From: Bacteroidales bacterium
Lineage (GTDB): Bacteria > Bacteroidota > Bacteroidia > Bacteroidales > Muribaculaceae
Assembly: GCA_022009815.1 (NCBI GenBank)
Contig: CP091725.1
Location: 1,302,001 to 1,366,000 of the forward strand
DNA length: 64,000 nucleotides
Direction: 5' to 3'
In this document: positions 19,071 to 27,268 of the stretch, piece by piece
Layout of the letters: each line of letters starts with the position of its first letter
Numbering within the stretch: position 1 is the first letter of the stretch
The notes under the pieces: generated by a model
Seen by the model: only the letters and a program-made list of their open reading frames with translations
Told to the model about the DNA's origin: nothing
The model's database searches: none
Program-made: the position numbers and the translations under genes

Positions 19071-19133
19071 CGTCACGGGGTAGGCGAGCCAACCCCGTGC
19101 TAACATATGAAACCGCTCTTCGGCGGTTTCTCC
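19071..19133. repeat. Hairpin repeat E, 3' part (copy 1)
   Basis: Contains the two terminal hairpins of a repeat seen in full at 20740-20985 and 24191-24439: an 8-bp stem cacggggt/accccgtg enclosing aggcgagcca, then ctaacatat and the stem ccgc-tcttcg-gcgg with T-rich flank. The rest up to 19204 has further short palindromes such as gcgccgttggcgc. Confidence 0.75.
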
Positions 19134-19204
19134 CGATGGCGGTGTATTGCGCCGTTGGCGCAATCAGATGATGATTATGGCGGACGATGGGGTGAGGCAA
19201 CCGC

Positions 19205-19286
19205 CGAAGGTGTGGGAGGTCGGTTAATGTGAAAGTAGGAGGTAAATGCCTTTATGAATAACATTTACCTCCTACCCAATTTTCTA
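19205..19286 (+). repeat. Group II intron 3'-end fragment
   Basis: ggtgtgggaggtcggt followed by a 13-bp inverted repeat (gtaggaggtaaat/atttacctcctac) resembles the terminal domain VI region of bacterial group II introns. The same stretch follows an intron domain I remnant at 20225-20490. Here it cuts into the hairpin caaccgccgaaggacggttg, which is intact at 19573-19592. Confidence 0.55.
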
Positions 19287-19610
19287 CATTTTGCTCTGCT
19301 TATTTCAGCGGCGGCGCTCCGCGGCGCATATGCGTCGGTGCGTGTACCCCCGACGCGGTCGGGGGTTAACTGAAGGCGTGACCGCTCGCGCGGTCGGCGC
19401 AGTAGCGCATCTCCGAAGCGCATATAGATGGTGCCAGCCGATGCCCCATGCGCCCTCCGCTGTCGCTTCGTGCGGATGGGGTTACGCCTATGGCGATGTA
19501 TTGCGTCGTTGGGGCAATCCGATGGGTGATGGCGGACGATGTGGATGCGCAATACGATGGGTGATGGTGGACGATGGGCGAGGCAACCGCCGAAGGACGG
19601 TTGTATAATC
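19287..19610. repeat. Hairpin-array repeat C (copy 1)
   Basis: About 320 bp, clearly homologous to 20491-20739. It is a chain of perfect short stems with tiny loops: ggcgctccgcggcgc, cccccgac/gtcggggg, gaccgc/gcggtc, and a caaccg/cggttg hairpin at the end. No ORF fits. Small indels between the two copies fall next to stems. Together with the flanking intron end it fills most of the gap between 18995 and rplS. Confidence 0.75.
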
Positions 19611-19614
19611 GTAG

Positions 19615-19640
19615 CCCCAGGTTGGCTTGCCTACCTGGGG
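19615..19640. repeat. Inverted, covarying copy of the repeat-E hairpin
   Basis: A stem ccccaggt/acctgggg encloses tggcttgcct. The core is the reverse complement of the aggcgagcc core of repeat E, but the outer stem has a different paired sequence, so pairing is kept while bases changed. Confidence 0.6.
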
Positions 19641-19679
19641 TTGGTTGTTGAAAGAAAAAATAAAATATAAGTCAGTATA

Positions 19680-19711
19680 TTTGTGAGTTACGATGAAAAG
19701 ATGTAACTTTG
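19680..19711 (+). promoter_or_regulatory. rplS promoter
   Basis: TAACTTTG at 19704-19711 and TTTG at 19680-19683 form a well-spaced (20 nt) Bacteroidetes promoter. The 5' leader to the ATG at 19791 is about 75 nt. Confidence 0.65.
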
Positions 19712-19790
19712 CACCGCTTTTCGTAATCTCTGGCAAGACAAGTGGCTTGTGAATATTGCGACAATTATTAACTAATTAATTCACAATAAA

Positions 19791-20147
19791 ATGGATTTGA
19801 TTAAAGTTGCCGAAGAGGCATTTGCAACCGGCAAACAGCATCCGGAGTTCGGACCGGGCGACACTATCACAGTGGCTTACCGTATTAAAGAGGGTAACAA
19901 AGAGCGTATCCAGCAATATCGCGGTGTAGTAATCCGCATTTCTGGAGAAGGCACAAAAAAACGCTTCACAGTGCGTAAGATGAGCGACAACATCGGCGTA
20001 GAGCGTATCTTCCCGATTGAGTCACCGTTTATCGACAGCATCACAGTCAACAAGTTTGGTAAAGTGCGTCGTGCAAAATTGTACTATCTGCGCAACCTTA
20101 CAGGCAAGAAGGCTCGTATCAAAGAGCGTCGTGTTGTCAACAAGTAA
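19791..20147 (+). CDS. rplS: 50S ribosomal protein L19
   Basis: 118 aa, full length. GDTITVAYRIKEGNKERIQ, FRGVV-like QYRGVVIRISGEG, TFTVRKMS-like RFTVRKMSDNIGVERIFP and KVRRAKLYYLRNLTGKKARI are the L19 signature. It sits at the 30S-50S interface. Monocistronic here: own promoter upstream, strong terminator downstream, hairpin-rich repeats on both sides. Confidence 0.97.
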   Translation: MDLIKVAEEAFATGKQHPEFGPGDTITVAYRIKEGNKERIQQYRGVVIRISGEGTKKRFTVRKMSDNIGVERIFPIESPFIDSITVNKFGKVRRAKLYYLRNLTGKKARIKERRVVNK

Positions 20148-20172
20148 TCGCACAGCAGAACGTAGCGATACA

Positions 20173-20211
20173 GAGACCGATGGTTGGGATTCCAACCATC
20201 GGTCTTTTTTT
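20173..20211 (+). terminator. Strong Rho-independent terminator of rplS
   Basis: A 13-bp stem (gaccgatggttgg/ccaaccatcggtc) with a 4-nt loop, followed by seven T, 26 nt after the rplS stop. Confidence 0.9.
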
Positions 20212-20224
20212 GCTCGCCTCGGCA

Positions 20225-20490
20225 TGAGCATTGTCTAACGGGTGAAAGTCCCGAGCAAGCCCTAATAGCGGGAATTGCATAATCAAAGGCAAGGGTGTCC
20301 ATCGCGAGGCGGAATCTGAAGGAAGCTGACGACAAATATCTGACCTAACGAACAGAAACTTCATATAATGCATTTGACCGTAAAGTCCAATAGCTATTCG
20401 GAACGGTCGGTGGTGTGGGAGGTCGGTAAATGTGAAAGTAGGAGGTAAATGCCTTTATGAATAACAATTACCTCCTACCCAATTTTCTAC
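20225..20490 (+). mobile_element. Group II intron relic (domain I fragment joined to 3' end)
   Basis: gggtgaaagtcccgagc, agccctaatagcgggaatt, gaatctgaaggaagctgacg and acgaacagaaac are, in order, the conserved 5' domain I segments of bacterial group II introns. At about 20395 this jumps straight to ggtgtgggaggtcgg and a terminal hairpin (domain VI-like), with the roughly 2 kb of domains II-IV and the reverse transcriptase missing. It begins just after the T-run of the rplS terminator. It cannot self-mobilise. Confidence 0.75.
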
Positions 20491-20739
20491 ACTTCGCTAT
20501 GCTTCTTTCAGCGGCGGCGCTCCGCGGCGCATATGCGTCGGTGCGTGTACCCCCGACGCTGTCGGGGGTTAACTGAAGGCGTGACCGCTTGCGCGGTCGG
20601 CGTAGGAGCGCATATAGATGGTGCCAGCCGATGCCCCATGCGCCCTCCGCTGTCGCTTTGTGCGGATGGGGTTACGAGGTGTAATGCGCCTCTGGCGCAT
20701 ACCGATGGATGGCGGACGATGTGGATGCGCAATCCGATG
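20491..20739. repeat. Hairpin-array repeat C (copy 2)
   Basis: Close copy of 19287-19540, again directly after the intron 3' end. Shares cccccgac/gtcggggg, gaccgc/gcggtc and the gcgcatatagatggtgccag block; differs by a replaced segment (gcgcctctggcgc instead of the corresponding stem). No ORF supported. Confidence 0.75.
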
Positions 20740-20985
20740 GATGGCGGGGAAGTGGCGTACCTCCGGCACGCAGAGGTTGGTGTCGAGGAGAATCCCGGCA
20801 CGCTACGCTGCGCTTTGCATACCGGGTTATGGAAGAGTGCCGTCGCTCTGCGACGAGAGAGTGCAAACCGAGGGATGACGTTTATACAACCGCTCTTCGG
20901 CGGTAGTCGCGCGTGCATCGGTGTCACGGGGTAGGCGAGCCAACCCCGTGCTAACATATGAAACCGCTCTTCGGCGGTTTTTTCG
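20740..20985. repeat. Hairpin repeat E (full copy)
   Basis: About 245 bp, roughly 95 percent identical by eye to 24191-24439. Contains, in order, a ccggcac-rich block, the stem cgtcgc-tct-gcgacg, gtgcaaaccgag, the stem ccgc-tcttcg-gcgg, the cacggggt/accccgtg stem, ctaacatat, and a second ccgc/gcgg stem followed by a T-run that looks like a terminator. Confidence 0.8.
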
Positions 20986-21060
20986 CGATGGCGATGCGCC
21001 GCGCCGTTGGCGCAATCCGATGACGGAGGCAACCGCTCTTCGGCGGTTTTTTCGCCTATG
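20986..21060. repeat. Further hairpins of the repeat family
   Basis: gcgccgttggcgc and another ccgc-tcttcg-gcgg stem with a T-run at about 21030-21052. It brings the repeat block to 90 nt before the next gene. Confidence 0.6.
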
Positions 21061-21116
21061 GCGATGATGCATCGCGCCGGAATGAGGTCTTTGTGATGAG
21101 ATTATTTTGTGTGGGC

Positions 21117-21149
21117 TTTTGCAAGATTGGAAAATAAGGCATAACTTCG
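21117..21149 (+). promoter_or_regulatory. Promoter close to ATG of next gene
   Basis: TTTTGC near 21117 and TAACTTCG at 21142-21149 (one mismatch to TAnnTTTG). The ATG at 21154 would then be at or near the transcript start, suggesting a leaderless or very short leader mRNA. Confidence 0.4.
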
Positions 21150-21153
21150 CATT

Positions 21154-21567
21154 ATGGAAACAACGCTCGAAACGCTTATCAGTCGCGGTGCTGTCGACGG
21201 CCGTCTGCTGACGTTGCTGCAACAGTCGTTGCCGGATTGTCTTGACGATGTGCCCGACGGTTTCCGCCTTACTGCTCGCGATGTGGTTGTCGATGGCAGA
21301 GGTCTGCGTCTCACCACGCCGATGACCCGAGGCGAAGGCAACGCCGTTGCCGACTGGGGACGGCTTATGCTGCGTGTGCTCGCGGTGTCGTCGGTGAAGC
21401 CCCGCCGCCTACGGCGCATTGCCCGCGCCTGTGCCGACGGCACGATCACCGACAGCGCAACGTTGCGGTTGGCACTCGAACGCAATGAGGGCGGCAATGT
21501 GCATTTTTGGGTGGTTGCGGTTGTCGTGGCGTTGCTTTCGTTGCTTGTGTGGATAAACAATATGTAG
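21154..21567 (+). CDS. Tail-anchored hypothetical protein
   Basis: 137 aa, soluble helical N-terminal part and a single C-terminal membrane helix (FWVVAVVVALLSLLVWINNM) ending the protein. Arg-rich stretch RRLRRIARACADG before a DSATLRLAL segment. No family recognised. It precedes a TPR protein by about 4 nt, so the two are probably co-expressed. Confidence 0.65.
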   Translation: METTLETLISRGAVDGRLLTLLQQSLPDCLDDVPDGFRLTARDVVVDGRGLRLTTPMTRGEGNAVADWGRLMLRVLAVSSVKPRRLRRIARACADGTITDSATLRLALERNEGGNVHFWVVAVVVALLSLLVWINNM

Positions 21568-21571
21568 AAAT

Positions 21572-22646
21572 ATGCAGAAAGATTCTTTTAGCACTTATAA
21601 CGCTGACTTTTGCCTTTGCACCAGCCACGGCGGAGCGCATAAAACATGAAGACAAGATAATCGAGGCGATAACGCTGATGGACGAGGGCAAATATGTGCC
21701 GTCGATACGCATTTTGCGCGACGTGCTCGCTACCGACTCGACAAACTACCATGCCCGTTATGAACTGGGCTATGCCTACTATCTTGCAGGCAACTACCGG
21801 CAGTCGGCAGCCATGTATGAGCCGTTGGTCGACTATCCGGAAGCCAACGACCAGACATTCTCGATGCTTGGAAACGCCCTTGACATGGCAGGCGACCGCA
21901 AGCGCGCCTTAGACGTGTATTACGACGGAATCAAGCGGTTTCCGAAGAGCGGCAAGCTGCATGTGGAACTTGGCACGATGGCGCTGATAGACGGCGACAG
22001 CAAGACCGCCATGGCGTGCTATCTGCGCGCTGTCAAGGTGGCGCCCGACTACACTCCCGGCTTCTACCGCACCGCCATGCTGCTATTCAATTCCGACCGT
22101 CCCGAACTTGCTTTGTGCTACGGCGAGATGTTTCTTGCCAAAGAGAGTGAGAACAAAAGCCGTATAGAGGCAGTGAGCAAAGGCATTGTCGACACTTACC
22201 GCTCGATAGCCCGAGTTGACGGCGACACGCTGACGACCCACTTTCCGGCAGCCAACATCACGCTCTCGACAAATTCCACCGCCGCCGATTTGGAGCGGGA
22301 GTTCTTACGCTTTGACGTGATCTACAGCGTTGATTTCAATTTTGCCGCCAAGAGTCTCGGCAAGGTGGCAGCGCTCGATGCGGAGACCATTTGCCGCCTC
22401 CGCACCGCGATTGCCGACCAGCTGCTCAACAACGAACTTATCGCCGACAGCAAGAACCCCTATCTGCGTCATCTCAAAGCAGTGCGCGAGTCGGGCTGCG
22501 AGAACGCCTACAATCATTATGTGGTGCTCTACGGCGACCAGTCCGCCTTCAAGCGTTGGGTGGCACTGCATCCGATAGAATGGCAGAGGTTTGCCGACTG
22601 GTTTGACAGCTACAATCCCGCCGACGGCGAGTGTGCCTATTTCTGA
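21572..22646 (+). CDS. Secreted TPR-repeat protein, frame break at start codon
   Basis: About 358 aa. The main frame shows a signal peptide (RKILLALITLTFAFAPATA) whose ATG at 21572 is one base out of frame: removing the C at 21575 gives MRKILLALIT. TPR units follow (YVPSIRILRDVLATD, HARYELGYAYYLAGNYRQSA, GNALDMAGDRKRALDVYY, GTMALIDGDSKTAMACYLRA). The C-terminal 150 residues (YSVDFNFAAKSLG, GDQSAFKRWVALHP) are unassigned. Likely a periplasmic scaffold. Confidence 0.7.
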
Positions 22647-22647
22647 T

Positions 22648-23826
22648 TCAGCGGAACAGACGCGGCACAAATTGCAGCAGATACTGCCTCCAGTTGCACC
22701 ATAGGTGTCCGCGCGAAGATTCGTGATATTCGTAGCCGACGCCCTCGTTGTCGAGAGTGGTTCGGAAAGCCGTGTTTTGGTCGTAGAGGAAGTCATCCTT
22801 GCCGATTGCAATCCAAAACAGACTGTAGCCCTCACGCTTCAGCGACTGCAGCTTCAGCGGCATATTGTTGTAGGCAGGCAGCGAGCAGTCGACCGCAGAG
22901 AAGTCGAGTCCGGCAGAGAACAGTCCGATATATCCGAAATCCTTAGGATAGTTGAGAGCGATAAATAGCGTGTGGAAACCACCCATCGACAGCCCCGCCA
23001 CGGCGCGGTGAGCCTTGTCGGGCAACGTGCGGAAATTGTTGTCGACAAACGACACAATCTCGGGGAACGCCAGCTCGAAAGCCCCGCGTTTGTAGCCCGG
23101 CATCGTGTGTGTCATCGCCGGACGGTAAGCCAGATTCTCCGACGTCTCGCCTGGAGCGGCCTGCTTGTCGGCGTTGCCGTTAGGCATCACCACAATCATC
23201 GGTTCAGCCTTTCCCTCGGCGATAAGGTTGTCGAGGATGCGCGCCGCGTGTCCGAGTTCAAGCCACGCATTCTCGTCGCCGCCGCTTCCGTGCAGCAGAT
23301 ACAGCACGGGATATTTCTTCCCGGACTCGCCATAGTGGGGCGGCAGGTAGACCGACAAGCGGCGGTCGGCATGCAGAGCGTCGGAGTGATACCACACCTG
23401 CGCCACAGAACCGTGAGCCACATCGCGCACCTGATAGTAGTCGGCGCATCCTCCGCCTACATAAAAAATGCTGAACACCGTCCCCACGTCGCGCCGCGTG
23501 AACGGATTGGTAGGGTCTAAGCCGTCGACCCCATCGACAGTCACCCTGTAGGTGTACATCTCCGACGGCAGCGGCGGAGTGGTGTATTTCCATATTCCCC
23601 GTCCGCAATTCACCAAGTCGGCAGCGCCTCCGTTAGCCTCCCAGTCGCCGTGTACAGCCACAGCGTGGGCGTCGGGGGCGGCAACGGTAAACGTCACGCT
23701 CCGGTCGGCGTTGACCACCGGCGACTCAATGCTTGACTCCGTAAACTTCACATTTTGCTGCGCCGCTGCGGAGACAGTCAGCCACAGGCAGGCGGTTAAA
23801 AGAAGATGTTTCATATTTTCAGCCAT
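22648..23826 (-). CDS. Secreted esterase (enterochelin/feruloyl esterase-like) with N-terminal CBM48-like domain
   Basis: 392 aa; the first Met (23826) or the fifth (23814, MKHLLLTACLWLTVSAAA) may start it. Residues about 25-130 form an early-set/CBM48-like domain (FTVAAPDAHAVAVHGDWEA, YTYRVTVDGVDGLDPTNP). The esterase domain has YPVLYLLHGSGGDENAW, nucleophile GLSMGG, acid region IGKDDFLYD and the catalytic His in SRGHLWCNW. Related Bacteroidetes enzymes release ferulate or acetyl groups from xylan; the exact substrate is unknown. Stands alone. Confidence 0.88.
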   Translation of the reverse strand: MAENMKHLLLTACLWLTVSAAAQQNVKFTESSIESPVVNADRSVTFTVAAPDAHAVAVHGDWEANGGAADLVNCGRGIWKYTTPPLPSEMYTYRVTVDGVDGLDPTNPFTRRDVGTVFSIFYVGGGCADYYQVRDVAHGSVAQVWYHSDALHADRRLSVYLPPHYGESGKKYPVLYLLHGSGGDENAWLELGHAARILDNLIAEGKAEPMIVVMPNGNADKQAAPGETSENLAYRPAMTHTMPGYKRGAFELAFPEIVSFVDNNFRTLPDKAHRAVAGLSMGGFHTLFIALNYPKDFGYIGLFSAGLDFSAVDCSLPAYNNMPLKLQSLKREGYSLFWIAIGKDDFLYDQNTAFRTTLDNEGVGYEYHESSRGHLWCNWRQYLLQFVPRLFR

Positions 23827-23843
23827 TTTTAATTTCGTAAGTG

Positions 23844-23873
23844 CAAAATTAATGTTTTTGCTGAAAAAACAAA
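23844..23873 (-). promoter_or_regulatory. Esterase promoter
   Basis: Read on the minus strand, TTTG (23870-23873) and TAATTTTG (23844-23851) are separated by 18 nt, a good Bacteroidetes promoter. It leaves a very short leader before the ATG. Confidence 0.55.
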
Positions 23874-23939
23874 TATGTGGTTGTCGGGGAAAAAGAAAGG
23901 GATAGTCGGCGCAATGTGTTGATGAGGGCGTTTTTTTGA

Positions 23940-24143
23940 TGGGTGAGGCAACCGCCGAAGGACGGTTGGATAAGTTATTTGCAAGGTAATTGCGTTTGTG
24001 TGGGTGTCATTAGATTTGCAAACCGAGGGATGTGTTGACATATACAACCGCTCTTCGGCGGTAGTTGTGAATGCATCGATGTCACGGGGTAGGCAAGCCA
24101 ACCCCGTGCTAACATATTAAACCGCTCTTCGGCGGTTTTTTTG
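23940..24143. repeat. Hairpin repeat E, 5'-truncated copy
   Basis: Begins with the caaccg-ccgaagga-cggttg hairpin (about 23948-23967), then from gcaaaccgaggg (24016) follows repeat E through the cacggggt/accccgtg stem (24083-24108) and the ccgc/gcgg stem with a T-run (to 24143). Confidence 0.75.
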
Positions 24144-24190
24144 TGATACATCGCGCCGGGTGGGGCGATCCGATGATGTAGGCAACCGCT

Positions 24191-24439
24191 GATGGCGGGG
24201 AAGTGGCGTACCTCCGGCACACAGAGTTTGGTGTCGAGGAGAATCCCGGCACGCTACGCTGCGCTTTGCATACCGGGTTACGGAAGAGTGCCGTCGCTCT
24301 GCGACGAGAGAGTGCAAACCGAGTGATGACGTTTATACAACCGCTCTTCGGCGGTAGATGGGTGATGCGTTGGCGTCACGGGGTAGGCGAGCCAACCCCG
24401 TGCTAACATATAAAACCGCTCTTCGGCGGTTTTTTCCGC
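24191..24439. repeat. Hairpin repeat E (full copy, nhaA-proximal)
   Basis: Near-identical to 20740-20985, differing mainly in a 20-nt stretch before the cacgggg stem. Its last ccgc/gcgg hairpin plus T/A-run lies about 40 nt from the nhaA stop and could terminate nhaA on the opposite strand. Confidence 0.8.
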
Positions 24440-24480
24440 ATTGCGCCGTTGACGCAATCCGATGGATGGCTGTAGATGCG

Positions 24481-25821
24481 CTATTCTGTGTCTTTTGGAA
24501 GGAATAAGTGCAGCATCACCACGCTGATGAGAGCCGACATGATCGATCCGGCAAGGATTCCGAGCTTGGCGTCGGCAAGCAGCAACGCATGCTGTCGCGG
24601 GTCGTATGCGAGTCCGGCAATGAAAAGAGCCACGGTGAAACCGATGCCGCTGAGCATACACACACTTGCAAACGCCTTCCACGAACTGCCTTTAGGCAGG
24701 CGCACGAGTTTTGTGCGAATTGCAAGCCAGGAGAAAGAGAACACGCCGAGGAATTTTCCGAGCACCAGACCCAGTATTACGGCAAGTCCGACACCAGAGA
24801 ACAGGTTGTCGAAACCCATGCCTTGGAAAGATATTCCAGCGTTGGCGAAAGCAAAAACAGGGATAATCATAAAGCTTACCGGCGTGTGAAGGTTGTCCTC
24901 CATGTCCTGCAACGGGCTGATGACGTGGTCGGACGCCGTTTCAATCTGCTTCAGCATATCCACCTGCCTGTGGGTCAGGATACGCGCGTTAGAATGCTTT
25001 CCGGTGATTGTCTGCTGCGGGAACGACGCCACGCACTCACGGATCTGCTCCACCGATTTCAGCACCGACGACTTTATTGTGGCAGGGATGCAGAAGGCAA
25101 GCGCCACACCCGCGATTGTGGCGTGGATACCAGAATTGAGCACCGCATACCAAAGCGCCAGTCCGATTGTCAGGTAGAACATCTTGGAGCGTATGCCCTT
25201 GATATTTCCGATTATAAGCAACAGCAGCATGACACCGGCATACAGCAGATATGCCGCATCGAGATGAGCGGTGTAGCAAGTTGCGATTACGATGATTCCA
25301 CCAAGGTCGTCGGCAACGGCGAGAGTGGCGAGAAACACCTTCAACGCCAATGGCACACGCTTTCCGAAAATCGACAGCACACCGAGCGAGAAAGCAATGT
25401 CGGTTGCCATCGGCGTGGCAAGTCCGCGCATCGCGTCGGCATCGGCAGGCGCGCATAGCCAGAACACAAGCACCGGAATCAGCATACCGCCGCAAGCACC
25501 GATAAGCGGGAGCATCGCGTTGCGTGGCGACGACAGTTCGCCAACAAGAATCTCACGTTTTATTTCAAGACCTACGGAAAGGAAGAAAATCGCCATGAAG
25601 AAATCGTTGATGAGGTCGAGAATAGTCATCGTGTGACCTCCGTGGCTGAAAAGGTTGAAGTCGCCCACCGATAGGCTGACCGTTTGATTCCAAAATTCAA
25701 AATACGTTGCGCTCATCGAAGTGTTGGCAATAACCAGAGCCAGCACAGTGGCGGCAATCAGAAGCATGCTCGACGTCACATACGTGCGGAACATCTTCAA
25801 AAACCGAAAACTTTGTAACAT
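24481..25821 (-). CDS. nhaA: Na+/H+ antiporter NhaA
   Basis: 446 aa with about 12 membrane helices. FFLSVGLEIKREILVGELS, TPMATDIAFSLGVLS, the paired aspartates in ATLAVADDLGG, LNSGIHATIAGV and FANAGIS are NhaA signatures. It exchanges two protons for one Na+ across the inner membrane, for pH and sodium homeostasis. Has its own promoter; its 3' end meets the hairpin repeat block. Confidence 0.95.
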   Translation of the reverse strand: MLQSFRFLKMFRTYVTSSMLLIAATVLALVIANTSMSATYFEFWNQTVSLSVGDFNLFSHGGHTMTILDLINDFFMAIFFLSVGLEIKREILVGELSSPRNAMLPLIGACGGMLIPVLVFWLCAPADADAMRGLATPMATDIAFSLGVLSIFGKRVPLALKVFLATLAVADDLGGIIVIATCYTAHLDAAYLLYAGVMLLLLIIGNIKGIRSKMFYLTIGLALWYAVLNSGIHATIAGVALAFCIPATIKSSVLKSVEQIRECVASFPQQTITGKHSNARILTHRQVDMLKQIETASDHVISPLQDMEDNLHTPVSFMIIPVFAFANAGISFQGMGFDNLFSGVGLAVILGLVLGKFLGVFSFSWLAIRTKLVRLPKGSSWKAFASVCMLSGIGFTVALFIAGLAYDPRQHALLLADAKLGILAGSIMSALISVVMLHLFLPKDTE

Positions 25822-25883
25822 TCTTCTATATATATGTTTCTAAAACAATGGCGGGCAGTCATAGCCCCAATCTTTTTCGGGAG

Positions 25884-25915
25884 CAAAATTAGGGAAATAT
25901 TTCTGCATACACAAA
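25884..25915 (-). promoter_or_regulatory. nhaA promoter
   Basis: On the minus strand TTTG (25912-25915) and TAATTTTG (25884-25891), 20 nt apart. The -33 element is part of the upstream terminator hairpin. Confidence 0.6.
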
Positions 25916-25951
25916 CGTGCCGCGGCACATAGTCAGCACCGCGGCACGTTT
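25913..25951 (-). terminator. Perfect hairpin between OMP gene and nhaA
   Basis: aaacgtgccgcgg pairs with ccgcggcacgttt around a 13-nt loop, 25 nt after the outer-membrane protein stop. Symmetric, so it could act on either strand. Confidence 0.65.
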
Positions 25952-25975
25952 AATCCTTTCAGTCAGGGATTTGTG

Positions 25976-26700
25976 TCAGAACTTATAACCGATGGCGAAG
26001 TTCCATCCCTTGTTTTTCATAGACCAGCCCAAATCGTGCGCTCCAGCCACATTGCGCAGACCGCGCTGATAGCTGATGTTGAACACGTAGTGGTCCATCA
26101 CCTCCACACCTGTGCCAATCTGCACACCGCAGTCAAAATTGCGGTGCTGCCACACGTCGTCGCCGTAATAGTCGCGCTTTCCAGTGATGTAAGAGTATCT
26201 TCCCGGAGTGTTGCTCGGCGCGCTGACCGCAATTGCCGTCACCTCGTCCTTACCGTCGCCGATTCCGAAGGAGAAGTATGGACCCGCTTCCACGTCCCAC
26301 CGCACGGCGTTGGAGATGTTGAAATGGAACGAAGCCAGGACAGGGATTGAGAACGCATACCTGCGCGTGTGTCCGAGGTTTGTCTCAAGAGCGCGCCTGT
26401 CGGCGTCGTGGCGTATTGTAGAGTAGTCGTAACTGCGGTTCTCGAAATAGAAGCCCGGCTGCATGCTGAAGAAGTCGCGTATGTTAAGGTTCATCACCAC
26501 GCCGGCAGTAAAACCGCGTTTCCAAGAGAAATTGCATTCCTCGCCAGCGTGTGGAATGTCGGCAGACAAATTTGATGAAGAAATGCCGAATCTCACCCCA
26601 ATGTCAATCATCTGGTCAGGCACAGAAGTGTCGGCGAATTCGGCAGCCGAGGCAGTCGCCGCCACAGCAAGCAAAGAAAGAGCAAAAATATTTTTTTCAT
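25976..26700 (-). CDS. Outer membrane beta-barrel protein, homopolymer frameshift in signal peptide
   Basis: About 241 aa. The mature chain alternates hydrophobic beta strands and ends with F (WNFAIGYKF), as OmpA/OprF-like small barrels do (MIDIGVRFGISSSNLS, MQPGFYFENRSYDYS, WDVEAGPYFSFGIGD). The ATG at 26700 is followed by seven A; eight would give MKKNIFALSLLAVAATASA in frame. A longer frame starting at 26785 is therefore an artefact. No function beyond outer-membrane location can be given. Confidence 0.75.
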
Positions 26701-26722
26701 AACTGTCGTGATTAATTCTAAT

Positions 26723-26730
26723 GTAAAGGT
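26723..26730 (-). promoter_or_regulatory. -7 box of OMP gene
   Basis: TACCTTTA on the minus strand, one mismatch to consensus, about 23 nt before the ATG at 26700; divergent from the tsaE promoter. Confidence 0.4.
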
Positions 26731-26805
26731 ATCGTTTTTTCGTTAATATTGGCAACGTAATGCTACAAAACGCACATTTTTTCATCCTTTTGGATGAAAA
26801 AGACT

Positions 26806-26813
26806 ACCTTTGT
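26806..26813 (+). promoter_or_regulatory. -7 box of tsaE operon
   Basis: TACCTTTG, 20 nt before the tsaE ATG. A small catcc-tttt-ggatg hairpin lies just upstream. Confidence 0.5.
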
Positions 26814-26833
26814 AGTCCATAAACCAAAAGAAT

Positions 26834-27268
26834 ATGAAAACAATAGCGATAAAATCATTGGAATCGTTGCCACAGGCAGCGGCCGAGTTTGTCGAAGCGA
26901 TGGGCGACTACACCGTGTTTGCCTTCAACGGCGAGATGGGAGCCGGCAAGACAACGTTTATCAACGCGCTTTGCCGCGCGCTTGGAGTGGAGGACGACAT
27001 CACCAACTCACCGTCGTTTTCAATCATCAATGAATATCGTTCGGACACTACCGCCGAACTGATTTATCATTTCGATTGTTATCGGTTGGAGAGCGTCGAC
27101 GAGGCAGAGGACATCGGTGCAGAGGACTATTTCGACTCAGGCGCCGTGTGCCTTATCGAATGGCCGGAGCGCATAGAGGAACTGTTGCCCGCCGACACGG
27201 TCCGTGTCGACCTCAAAGAACAGGAAGACGGCAGCCGCCTTCTGACAATGACCTTCCCGGAGGCGTGA
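26834..27268 (+). CDS. tsaE: TsaE, ATPase for tRNA N6-threonylcarbamoyladenosine synthesis
   Basis: 144 aa. Walker A GEMGAGKTTFINALCRALG, then TNSPSFSIINEY and HFDCYRLESVDEAEDIG, and LIEWPERIEELLP are diagnostic. TsaE drives turnover of the TsaB-TsaD complex that modifies A37 of ANN-decoding tRNAs. It overlaps the next ATG (TGATG). Confidence 0.95.
   Translation: MKTIAIKSLESLPQAAAEFVEAMGDYTVFAFNGEMGAGKTTFINALCRALGVEDDITNSPSFSIINEYRSDTTAELIYHFDCYRLESVDEAEDIGAEDYFDSGAVCLIEWPERIEELLPADTVRVDLKEQEDGSRLLTMTFPEA

Noticed and set aside
19205..19640. Insertion sequence
   Set aside because: No transposase frame, no target duplication or terminal inverted repeat pair that I can identify.
20533..20934. 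Plus-strand frames of 130 or so codons inside the repeat block
   Set aside because: The sequence is a chain of palindromes; the frames are not conserved between repeat copies because indels shift them.
19070..24440. CRISPR array
   Set aside because: Repeats are long, irregularly spaced, contain many different hairpins, have no uniform spacers and no cas genes nearby.
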